A stretch of 64,000 nucleotides of DNA from CAIYRG01 sp964494505 (lineage in GTDB: Bacteria; Pseudomonadota; Alphaproteobacteria; Micropepsales; Micropepsaceae), in contig CAZBRO010000001.1 of assembly GCA_964494505.1 (NCBI GenBank), forward strand, positions 310,001-374,000. Direction: 5' to 3'. This document shows positions 8,484 through 16,700 of the stretch, piece by piece. Position numbers and translations under genes: made by a program. A model generated the notes under the pieces. That model searched no databases. It saw only the letters and a program-made list of their open reading frames with translations, and was not told the DNA's origin. The first letter of the stretch is position 1. The number at the start of each line of letters is the position of its first letter.

Positions 8484-9458
8484 ATGAGCGACCGGCTGAC
8501 ATCGCGCGCGGCAAGCGTTTTTCTCGCCAGCGAGAATTTGCGCGGAATCATGCTGATGGTCTTCGCCCGGCTGGTGTTCGCGGGCAGCGACACTTTCACC
8601 AAGCTTGCAAGCGAAGGGCTGCCTGCAACCGAAGTCGTGGTGCTGCGCAATCTCGTCTCGCTTCCCATCGTGCTTGTCATGGCGTGGCAGTTGGGCGGCC
8701 TTTCCCATCTCGCCGCCATCCGCGACAAGGTCGTCGTCTCGCGCAGCGTGCTCGAAGGCACCGGCACCATGGCGTTCGTGGGTGCGCTTCCCTTCATCAC
8801 GCTTGGCCAGAGCGCCGTGATCCTTTTGACCGTGCCCATCATCCTGGTGGCGCTGTCGGCGTTCATCTATCGCGAGGATGTCGGCTGGCGCCGCTGGACG
8901 GCCATCGTCGTCGGCTTCATGGGCGTGGTGCTGGTCGCCAATCCGTTCACCGGCAAATTCAATGTCTTCCTGCTGCTGGCGCAATTCACCGCCATCACCT
9001 GGGCGTTCCGCGATTTGATGACCTCGCGCATTGTCGGCCGCATTCCGACCATCACGGTGGCGCTGATCAACACCGTCATCGTGGGGCTGATCGCGGTGCC
9101 GGGTGCTGCGTTGCAGACCTGGCGCGGCTTCGGCCAGCAGGAGGCGCTTTATTTGTTGGGATCGGGCGTGTTCGTGGCGTTTGCGAATTATCTCTACATC
9201 GACGCGCTTCGCACTGGCGCGATCGCGGTGGTGGCGCCGTTCCGCTATACGGCGGCGGTGTGGGCCTCCATCGCGGGCTTCCTGGTGTGGGGCGATATTC
9301 CCGACATGTTCGGGGTGGCCGGCACGCTCTTCATCATCGGCTCGGGGCTATACACGTTCTACCGCGAATTCGAACTCGCGAAAGCGCGGCGGCTGCGAAC
9401 ATCGCCCCCTCCGGTCCTTCGGACCACCTCCCCCGTAACGACGGGGGAGGAAAGCTGA
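8484..9458 (+). CDS. EamA/DMT-family membrane transporter
   Basis: 324-residue inner-membrane protein with about ten hydrophobic helices in two EamA repeats, typical of drug/metabolite exporters and S-adenosylmethionine-type carriers; the substrate is unknown. The ATG at 8484 starts shortly before the first helix (LRGIMLMVFARLVFAG). The last roughly 20 residues (from about R305 to the end) are encoded by an inverted copy of the intergenic two-hairpin repeat (9403-9450), so the C-terminal tail is probably repeat-derived and not part of the transporter fold. It converges on proS with only three bases between the stops. Confidence 0.85.
   Translation: MSDRLTSRAASVFLASENLRGIMLMVFARLVFAGSDTFTKLASEGLPATEVVVLRNLVSLPIVLVMAWQLGGLSHLAAIRDKVVVSRSVLEGTGTMAFVGALPFITLGQSAVILLTVPIILVALSAFIYREDVGWRRWTAIVVGFMGVVLVANPFTGKFNVFLLLAQFTAITWAFRDLMTSRIVGRIPTITVALINTVIVGLIAVPGAALQTWRGFGQQEALYLLGSGVFVAFANYLYIDALRTGAIAVVAPFRYTAAVWASIAGFLVWGDIPDMFGVAGTLFIIGSGLYTFYREFELAKARRLRTSPPPVLRTTSPVTTGEES
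9403..9450 (-). repeat. Two-hairpin repeat, copy D, inside the 3' end of the EamA gene
   Basis: Read on the reverse strand it has the stem CCTCCCCCG/CGGGGGAGG, then GGTCC-gaa-GGACC, then the shared G-rich tail. The second stem differs from copies A-C but is fully paired. It lies within the coding end of the EamA gene and next to the proS stop, again at a convergent gene junction. Confidence 0.75.
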
Positions 9459-9461
9459 AAT

Positions 9462-11021
9462 TCAATACGCGCGCGCGATCAGGATTTCCTGCGTCGCCGG
9501 AGCCCCGGTAAAGATGCATTTTCCGAGCGATGCCTCGCTCTGACCCATCGGCGCATTGCGGATGGAGAGCTTCAACGCCTTCAGCCGCTGCTCCACCGCA
9601 TCGAGCGCCGCGCCTGACGGCTGCGACCATCCCACCCGCGCCCAGCCTTTGAATTCGGACGCCTCGTCCTCATCGCCCGCGGCGCCGAAATAATCGGCCA
9701 GCGCATCGAATGACGCAATGTCGCTCACGATGTTCGAATCGAGCCGCGTCTTGGCCTCCATGAACAGCCGCGTCTGAATCGCGGTCAGCAATTGGGCGGC
9801 TTCGCTTACGAACTGTTCGCGCGCCATGCCGTGCGACTTCACCTTGTCGCCGTCGCGCAACTGATCGCGCCGCATGAAGGTGACTTGTCCGTTCGCGACG
9901 TCGCGCGGGCCCACCTCGACGATGACCGGCGCGCCGCGGCGCACCCAGTTCCAACGCTTGTCGGCGGATTTGATGTCCTTCATGTCGAGCGTCGCCCGGA
10001 TGGGCTCGTTGAACGCGATCTCACGCGACAACTGGCTCGCCAGCGCCTGGCAGAACCCGAGCACGTCGGCGTCTTCCGGCTTGTTGCGCAACATGGGCAC
10101 GATCACGATCTGCTTGGGCGCAATCGCGGGCGGCAGCCGCAAGCCGTCATCATCGCCATGGGTCATGATGACCCCGCCGATCAGCCGCGTGGAGACGCCC
10201 CAGCTCGTGGTGTGGCACCAGACATGCTCGCCTGCCTCGTTCTGGAAGCGGATGTTCTGCGCTTCGGCGAAATGGGTGCCCAGATAATGCGAGGTGCCGG
10301 CCTGCAGCGCCTTGCCGTCCTGCATCATCGCTTCGATGGAATAGGTGTTGACCGCGCCGGGGAAGCGTTCGTTCTCGCTCTTCTCGCCCGCGATCACCGG
10401 CATGGCGAGTGTCGATTCGGAGAACTCGCGATAGAGGTCGAGGATGCGCATGGTTTCCGCCATCGCATCGCTCGCATCGGCATGGGCCGTGTGTCCCTCC
10501 TGCCAGAGGAACTCCGACGTCCTTAAGAACAGCCGCGTGCGCATTTCCCAGCGCACCACATTGGCCCATTGGTTGATCAGCAGCGGGAGATCGCGGTGGC
10601 TCTTGATCCAGCGCGAGAACGCATCCCCGATGATCGTCTCGGAGGTCGGCCGCACGATCAGCGGCTCCTCCAGTCTGGACTCGGGGTCGGGCTGCAATTT
10701 TCCGTCGATCATCTTCAGCCGGTGATGGGTGACGACCGCCATTTCCTTGGCGAAGCCTTCGACATGGCTTGCTTCCTTGGCGATGAAGGAGAGCGGGATG
10801 AACAGCGGGAAATAGCAATTGTCGTGTCCGGTTTCCTTGATGCGGCGGTCGAGTTCCTTCTGGATCTGCTCCCACACCCCATAGCCCCAGGGCTTGATGA
10901 TCATGGAGCCGCGCACGGGCGAGTTTTCCGCCATGTCGGCCTCGCGCACCACAGCCTGATACCAGTTGGGGAAATTCGAGCGGCCGGACACGCTGCGGTG
11001 CTCGCTCAGGGCTCTCTGCAT
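9462..11021 (-). CDS. proS: Prolyl-tRNA synthetase, archaeal/eukaryotic type
   Basis: 519-residue class II aminoacyl-tRNA synthetase charging tRNA-Pro. The sequence has the archaeal/eukaryotic-type marks: MIIKPWGYGVWE near the N-terminus, GHDNCYFPLFIP, motif 2 region RTRLFLRTSEFLWQEGHTAH, motif 3 region GVIMTHGDDDGLRLPP, and a C-terminus ending in tyrosine (ILIARAY). It has no editing insertion of the usual bacterial enzyme. The ATG at 11021 is preferred over GTG 11042 because GGAG sits seven bases before it and nothing suitable precedes the GTG. It is on the reverse strand beside lolC, where many Alphaproteobacteria carry a bacterial-type proS, which suggests replacement by transfer. Confidence 0.93.
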   Translation of the reverse strand: MQRALSEHRSVSGRSNFPNWYQAVVREADMAENSPVRGSMIIKPWGYGVWEQIQKELDRRIKETGHDNCYFPLFIPLSFIAKEASHVEGFAKEMAVVTHHRLKMIDGKLQPDPESRLEEPLIVRPTSETIIGDAFSRWIKSHRDLPLLINQWANVVRWEMRTRLFLRTSEFLWQEGHTAHADASDAMAETMRILDLYREFSESTLAMPVIAGEKSENERFPGAVNTYSIEAMMQDGKALQAGTSHYLGTHFAEAQNIRFQNEAGEHVWCHTTSWGVSTRLIGGVIMTHGDDDGLRLPPAIAPKQIVIVPMLRNKPEDADVLGFCQALASQLSREIAFNEPIRATLDMKDIKSADKRWNWVRRGAPVIVEVGPRDVANGQVTFMRRDQLRDGDKVKSHGMAREQFVSEAAQLLTAIQTRLFMEAKTRLDSNIVSDIASFDALADYFGAAGDEDEASEFKGWARVGWSQPSGAALDAVEQRLKALKLSIRNAPMGQSEASLGKCIFTGAPATQEILIARAY

Positions 11022-11103
11022 GGGAAGGCTCCAAATCGCCACATTGGTGTTATGAATATGTTGCTAGACCTACCCCAAGCGATTCGCCACCAAAAGAGCC
11101 ATC

Positions 11104-12366
11104 ATGGCCAGTCTCTCCCGACCCTTTTCCGGTTTCGAATGGATGGTGGCCGCGCGCTATCTGCGCGCCAAACGGCAGGAAAGCTTCATCTCGGTCATTT
11201 CCGGCTTTTCGCTGATCGGCATCGCGTTGGGGGTCGCCACCCTCATCATCGTCATGAGCGTGATGAACGGGTTCCGCGCGGAACTTCTGGGCCGCATCCT
11301 GGGCCTGAACGGGCACCTGATCGTCCAGAGCATGACCGGCAGCATTCCGGACTACGACGCGCTGGCGAACCGGATCCGCATGATCCCGGGCGTCACCAAT
11401 GCGATGCCCATCATCGAAGGCCAGGTGCTGGTGAATTCGGAAGGCGCGTCCTTCGGCGCGCTGGTCAGGGCGCTCGAAACCAACGACCTGAAGAAACTGA
11501 CCACCGTATCCTCGACCCTTTCCGCCGGCGCGCTCGATGCCTTCGACGAAGGGGATTCCGTCATCATCGGGGCGCGATTGGCCGACCGGCTGAACCTCGT
11601 GCTGGGCGCCATGATCACGCTGGTTGCGCCCAAAGGTGCGGTCACGCCCTTCGGGACGACGCCCCGGGTCAAGGCCTATCGCGTGGCCGGAACCTTCCGA
11701 GTCGGCATGTCGGAATACGACCAGACCTATATCTTCATGCCGCTGGCCGAGGCGCAGGCCTTTTTCAATCTTCCCGATGCGGTTCAAGGCATCGACATCA
11801 TGGTCGCCCAACCCGACCAGGTGGCGCAATGGCGCGTGCCGGTGGGGCGCGTCGCCGGGCCCTATGCGCGGCTGACCGATTGGCAGCAGTTGAATTCGAG
11901 CCTCTTCGGCGCGCTTGCCGTCGAGCGCAGCGTGATGTTCCTGATCCTCACCCTCATCATCGTGGTGGCGGCGCTGAACATCGTTTCGGGCCTCATCATG
12001 CTGGTGAAGGACAAGGGCGGCGACATCGCGATCCTGCGCACCATGGGCGCGACGCAAGGGGCGGTGATGCGCGTCTTCTTCATCGCGGGCGCGTCCATCG
12101 GGGTCATCGGCACGCTTTCGGGGGTGCTCATCGGCGTGGTGTTCTGCGCCTATATCGAAAACATAAGGCAGTTCCTCTCCAGCATCACGGGCACGACCCT
12201 GTTCGACCCGACGATCTATTTCCTCTCCCAGATGCCGGCGAAGATCGACCCCTATGACATCGTCTCCGTGATCGCGATGGCGCTCGGCCTCTCGTTCCTG
12301 GCCACACTCTATCCGTCGTGGAGGGCAGCACGGCTCGATCCGGTGGAAGCGCTCCGTTATGAATGA
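11104..12366 (+). CDS. lolC: Lipoprotein-releasing ABC transporter permease (LolC/LolE type)
   Basis: 420-residue MacB/FtsX-like permease that releases lipoproteins from the inner membrane to the carrier LolA. It has one N-terminal transmembrane helix (FSLIGIALGVATLIIVMSV), a large periplasmic domain (about residues 60-275), then three C-terminal helices. The YLRAKRQESFISVISGFS lead-in and DIAILRTMGATQG coupling motif are typical. Many Alphaproteobacteria have one such permease rather than a LolC/LolE pair; only one is seen here. It overlaps lolD by eight bases, so the two form an operon. Confidence 0.93.
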   Translation: MASLSRPFSGFEWMVAARYLRAKRQESFISVISGFSLIGIALGVATLIIVMSVMNGFRAELLGRILGLNGHLIVQSMTGSIPDYDALANRIRMIPGVTNAMPIIEGQVLVNSEGASFGALVRALETNDLKKLTTVSSTLSAGALDAFDEGDSVIIGARLADRLNLVLGAMITLVAPKGAVTPFGTTPRVKAYRVAGTFRVGMSEYDQTYIFMPLAEAQAFFNLPDAVQGIDIMVAQPDQVAQWRVPVGRVAGPYARLTDWQQLNSSLFGALAVERSVMFLILTLIIVVAALNIVSGLIMLVKDKGGDIAILRTMGATQGAVMRVFFIAGASIGVIGTLSGVLIGVVFCAYIENIRQFLSSITGTTLFDPTIYFLSQMPAKIDPYDIVSVIAMALGLSFLATLYPSWRAARLDPVEALRYE

Positions 12367-13063
12367 TGTGGGGTTTCGCGCAGCACCCTTGAGGCTCGAG
12401 CGCGTCACGCGCATCTACCGCCAGGCGGGGCGCGAGCTGGTGGTCTTCCGCGACGTGTCGCTCACCCTCTCGCAGGGCGAGATTGTCGCCCTCGTCGGAC
12501 AGTCGGGCGCGGGCAAATCCTCGCTGCTGCACATCGCGGGGCTTTTGGAAGCGCCGACCTCGGGCGAGGTCTATATCGCCGGCGAAGCGGCGAGCGGGTT
12601 GCCCGAACGCCGGCGCACGGAGATCCGGCGCAAGGACATCGGCTTCGTCTATCAGTTCCATCATCTGCTGCCCGAATTCACAGCGGAGGAAAACGTCGCC
12701 ATGCCGCGGCGGATTGCGGGTGTGGGCCGAGAAGCCGCCATGGCCGAGGCGCGGCGGTTGCTTGCGGCTGTGGGATTGGCCGAGCGCATGACCCATCGCC
12801 CGGCGCAGCTTTCGGGCGGCGAGCAGCAGCGCGTCGCCATGGCGCGCGCGCTCGCCAACAACCCCCGCGTGCTGCTGGCCGACGAGCCGACAGGGAACCT
12901 CGACCCGCGCACGGCCGACGGCGTGTTCGAGATGCTGATCGCGCTGGTGAAGTCCGAGGGGCTTTCGGCCCTGATCGCCACGCACAATCACGATCTGTCG
13001 AAGAAAATGGACCGGACGCTTCTGCTCGACAAAGGCAGCCTGGTCGAACGCGTCCCCGCCTGA
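12359..13063 (+). CDS. lolD: Lipoprotein-releasing ABC transporter ATPase LolD
   Basis: 234-residue ATPase partner of LolC. Walker A GQSGAGKS is at residues 47-54, the signature LSGGEQQ at 151-157, Walker B VLLADEP at 171-177 and the switch histidine in IATHNHD near the C-terminus. The length and the eight-base overlap with the permease gene support LolD rather than another MacB-type ATPase. A tandem array of two-hairpin repeats begins just after the stop. Confidence 0.95.
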   Translation: MNDVGFRAAPLRLERVTRIYRQAGRELVVFRDVSLTLSQGEIVALVGQSGAGKSSLLHIAGLLEAPTSGEVYIAGEAASGLPERRRTEIRRKDIGFVYQFHHLLPEFTAEENVAMPRRIAGVGREAAMAEARRLLAAVGLAERMTHRPAQLSGGEQQRVAMARALANNPRVLLADEPTGNLDPRTADGVFEMLIALVKSEGLSALIATHNHDLSKKMDRTLLLDKGSLVERVPA

Positions 13064-13065
13064 TG

Positions 13066-13289
13066 GTCCTCCCGTTCACGCGGAGGGGGACCGCGAAGCG
13101 GTGGTGGGGGCGTAATCCTCCCCCGTTTGCGGGGGANNNNNNNNNNNNNNNNNNNNNNNNNNNNNNNNNNNNNNNNNNNNNNNNNNNNNNNNNNNNNNNN
13201 NNNNNNNNNNNNNNNNNNNNNNNNNNNNNNNNNNNNATCCTCCCCCGTTTGCGGGGGAGGGGGACCGCGAAGCGGTGGTGGGGGCGTAA
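13066..13289 (+). repeat. Tandem array of two-hairpin repeats interrupted by an assembly gap
   Basis: Copies of a roughly 52-base unit lie head to tail: one diverged unit at about 13066-13114, the start of a second at 13115-13136, the N gap, and a complete unit at 13237-13288. Each has the stem CCTCCCCCG...CGGGGGAGG (imperfect in the first unit) followed by ACCGC-gaa-GCGGT and a G-rich tail. True copy number cannot be known because the contigs break inside the array. It separates lolD from the SOS small gene. Confidence 0.85.
13137..13236. other. Assembly gap, 100 N
   Basis: Exactly 100 N, a scaffolding placeholder and not a measured length. The 22 bases before it (13115-13136) are repeated right after it (13237-13258), but these belong to the tandem repeat unit, so repeat copies could be missing. 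Confidence 0.99.
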
Positions 13290-13318
13290 TCGCCACCGCC
13301 CATGTTCCACTTTCGTTC

Positions 13319-13348
13319 TTGACGCCCAAATTAGAACATAATAAGAAC
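13319..13348 (+). promoter_or_regulatory. SOS promoter with LexA box upstream of the 33-residue gene
   Basis: A LexA box of alphaproteobacterial form lies at 13334-13348: GAAC, seven bases, GAAC, which reads GTTC-N7-GTTC on the other strand. A -35-like TTGACG at 13319-13324 and a -10-like TAAGAA at 13342-13347 are 17 bases apart, so bound LexA would cover the -10. The box is 27 bases before the ATG at 13376. The same layout occurs at the lexA promoter in this window. Confidence 0.8.
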
Positions 13349-13375
13349 ATCGTCTCAACGAGCGGGAGACGGAAG

Positions 13376-13477
13376 ATGGCATTGTGGCTTCAGGAAGCGT
13401 TGGCGGCGGTCAGCATGCTGGTGTTCGTGGCGTCGGTTCTCATTCTGGCGGTGGCGGGCCAGGCCCTGCTCGTCTGA
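13376..13477 (+). CDS. SOS-induced small inner-membrane protein, SidA-like
   Basis: 33-residue protein. A short amphipathic N-terminus (MALWLQEALAA) is followed by a single transmembrane helix from about residue 12 to 31. GGAG lies seven bases before the ATG. A LexA box and promoter stand directly upstream, and the gene sits between lolD and dnaE. In Caulobacter, SidA is a 29-residue LexA-controlled inner-membrane protein that blocks division through FtsW/FtsN after DNA damage, and as I recall its gene is also next to dnaE. Size, topology, regulation and position all match, so I infer a SidA-type division inhibitor. Sequence identity to SidA was not checked. Confidence 0.75.
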   Translation: MALWLQEALAAVSMLVFVASVLILAVAGQALLV

Positions 13478-13494
13478 AGGCGGGAATGGGGACT

Positions 13495-13527
13495 TTATTG
13501 CACCCTTATCGCACCCTTATTGCACCA
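13495..13527 (+). repeat. Three tandem 11-base repeats before dnaE
   Basis: TTATTGCACCC, TTATCGCACCC and TTATTGCACCA follow each other without spacer. The 11-base period is about one turn of DNA, so all copies face the same side of the helix, as expected for a protein-binding array. They lie 18 bases after the SidA-like stop and 178 bases before the dnaE ATG. They are not canonical DnaA boxes. No function is known to me. The rest of the 13478-13704 spacer shows no gene. Confidence 0.7.
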
Positions 13528-13704
13528 TATCGGACGGGGTCTTTTCAGATGGAATCCCAAGGAAATCCTGGAAAAACCGCGGCCAGACGGCTCCGGAACC
13601 GGGAGGAGGGGGGATGCTCTCCTGTGGAGCATTTGAGGCTTCCGGATGCACCCGCTGACCGCTTGGCCGATACTGCCTCCCGAGTCGGCAAGGTAAGGTG
13701 AGGC

Positions 13705-16700
13705 ATGGGGGCGGAGCCCGTAAACGGCAAGAATGGCCACGCCAATTTCGTGCATCTGCGCGTGCGGAGCTGCTATTCGCTGCTGGAAGGTGCGGTCCGC
13801 CCCAAGGAACTCGCCAAGCTTGCCCGCGAGATGCACATGCCGGCGGCTGCGGTCACCGACACCAACAATCTTTTCGGCGTCTACGAAATCGCCGACACGC
13901 TGACCAAGAACGGTGTCCAGCCGATCGTTGGCGTCACGCTGTCCGTCGACATGGCCGAAGCCGCGCCGCCCCATCAGGGCCAACCGACAACCCGGTCCTA
14001 TCCGTCCGTCGCGCTTCTGGTGAAGGATGCGGCCGGTTACGTGCAGCTCTCCAAATTGCTCTCCAGCGCCTATCTCGACACCGAAGCAGGCGACCTGCCG
14101 CACGCGACCGCCGAACGGCTGCTCTCCCACGCGGAAGGGCTCATCCTGCTGACCGGCGGACCCAACGGTCCGATCGACCGCCTTCTCGGCGAAGGCCAGC
14201 CGCAAGCCGCCGAAGCCGCGCTCGACAAATTGGCCGCCGCCTTTGGCGACCGCCTCTATGTCGAGTTGCAGCGCCACGGGCTCGCCGCCGAGGCCGCCGT
14301 CGAGGAAAAGCTGATCGAACTCGCCTACGCCAAGAACCTGCCGCTGGTGGCGACCAACGACGTGCATTTCGGGCGCGAAGACATGTACGAGGCGCACGAT
14401 GCGCTCCTCTGCATCGCCGATGGCACCTTCCTCGACGTGGAGGAACGGCGCCGCCTGACGCCGGAGCACCGCTTCAAGAGTGCCGAGGAAATGACGGCGC
14501 TCTTCGCCGATCTGCCTGAAGCCATCGACAACACGCTCGAGATCGCCCGCCGCTGCGCCTTCCGGCCCAAGAAGCGGTCGCCCATCCTGCCGCAATTTGT
14601 CCCGGAATCGGGTCTTCCGCCTGCGGACGAATTGCGCGCCCAAGCCCAGGCCGGGCTGAAGCGGCGTCTCGCCGAGCACGGGCTTTTCGCGGAGGAGAAG
14701 ACCTACTGGGACCGGCTGGAATTCGAACTCGGCGTCATCGTCGGAATGGGCTTTCCAGGCTATTTCCTGATCGTCTCGGATTTCATGAAATGGACGCGCG
14801 CGAACGGCATTCCGGTGGGCGTGCGCGGCTCGGGTGCCACCTCGCTGGTCGCCTGGGCGCTCGACATCACCAATCTCGATCCCATCCGCTTCGGCCTCGT
14901 GTTCGAGCGCTTCCTCAATCCGGAACGCATTTCGATGCCGGATTTCGACATCGATTTCTGTCAGGAGCGGCGCGACGAGGTGGTGCGCTACGTGCAGGCG
15001 AAATACGGCCGCGACAAGGTCGGTCACATCATTGCGCTGGGCAGCCTGCAGGCGCGCGCCGCCGTGCGCGATGTCGGGCGCGTCATGCAATTGCCCTTCA
15101 GCCTTGTCGATCGCATCGCCAAGCTCATCCCCAATCCGCCGGGGAAGCCGGTGTCCCTTTCCGATGCCGTGGCGAACGAACCGCGGCTTCAGCAAATCGC
15201 CGAGCAGGAAGAAAAGGTCCGCCCGCTCTTTACCATTGTGGAGAAGATCGAGGGCTTCTACCGCCACGCCTCCACGCATCCCGCCGGTGTGGTGATCGGC
15301 GACCGGCCGCTGGACGAGATCGTGCCGCTCTATCGCGATCCGCGCTCCGAAATGCCGGTGACGCAATTCGATTATGAGGACGCGGAAAAGGCCGGTCTGG
15401 TCAAATTCGACTTCCTCGGTCTGAAAACACTGACGGTCATCGCCAAGAGCGAGGAATTGCTCAAGGCGCGCGGCATTCAGCTCGATACCCAGCGCATCGA
15501 TTTCGACGACAAGCCCACATTCGAAATGCTGGCCAGAGGCGAATGCGTCGGCGTGTTCCAGCTGGAAAGCCAGGGCATGCGCGACCTCATCAAAAAGCTC
15601 AAGCCCGACCACATCAACGATTTGGTCGCCTTGGTGGCGCTGTATCGGCCGGGCCCGATGGATTCCATTCCGAAATACATCGCCTGCAAGCATCGCCGCG
15701 AGAAGCCCGATTACCTCACCCCGATGCTCGAACCGATCCTGTCGGAGACGTTCGGCGTGATGACGTATCAGGAAGACGTCATGCGCATCGCGCGTGAGCT
15801 CGCCGGTTACACCATGGGTGAGGCCGATCTTCTGCGCCGCGCCATGGGAAAAAAGATTCCCGCCGAAATGGCGCAGCACCGCGAGAAATTCATCGAGGGC
15901 GGCAAGCGGCACGCGATTGCGCCGCATATCTCCGAACAGATTTTCGAGCAGGCCGCGAAATTCGCCGGCTACGGCTTCAACAAGGGTCACGCCGCGGCCT
16001 ATGCCCAGGTCGCCTATCAGACGGCGTTTTTGAAGGCGAACTACCCGGTCGAATTCCTCGCCGCTTCCATGACGCTCGATGCCGGCAACACCGACCGGCT
16101 GAATATTTTCCGCCAGGAAGCCGCGCGCCTCGACATCGAAGTGCGCGCTCCCGACATCAACAAGAGCCAGGCGTTCTTCGCGTGCGATGCGGGCCTGGGC
16201 GGCGGCGTGATCTATTATGCGCTTGCCGCGGTGAAGAATGTCGGCCGTCAGGCGATGGATCATGTGGTGGCGACCCGCGAGGAGGGAGGCCCGTTCCGCT
16301 CCATCGCCGATTTCGCGCGCCGGATCGATCCCAGGCTCGTCAACAAGCGCGCCTTCGAAAGTCTCGTGAGGGCCGGCGCCTTCGATGCCCTGCACAAGAA
16401 CCGGCGCCAATTGGTGCAATCGGCGGACATCATTCTGGGCGATGCCGCGCGTAATATGCGCGATCGCGACGTCGGTCAGTCGAGCCTGTTCGGTGCGGCG
16501 GAGACACAACGCGAGGCGTTGCCGCTTCCGCACGTCGACGATTGGCCCGTGCATGAAAAGTTGGCGGAGGAGTTCGCGGCCATCGGATTTTATCTGTCCG
16601 GCCACCCGCTCGATTCCTATGCCCAGCCGCTGAAGCGGCTGGGGATCACGCCCTATGCCGACCTTCTTGCCGATGCGCGCCGCTCATCGGTGAAGGCGAC

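Noticed and set aside
13066..13289. Repeat array considered as a CRISPR
   Set aside because: Units are head to tail with no unique spacers, contain strong palindromes, and related single copies are scattered at other gene ends; no cas genes are present.
13127..13477. A 116-codon frame running through the N gap into the SidA-like gene
   Set aside because: It depends on N and repeat sequence. The ribosome site and LexA-controlled promoter place the start at 13376.
13495..13527. Tandem TTATYGCACC repeats considered as DnaA boxes or an origin
   Set aside because: They do not match TTATNCACA; there is no AT-rich unwinding region and no dnaA, parA or hemE nearby.
13495..16605. A 1036-codon open frame on the reverse strand opposite dnaE
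   Set aside because: It is a shadow of a GC-rich gene: compositionally biased (Arg/His/Gly-rich), with no signal or domain, fully antisense to an unmistakable dnaE.
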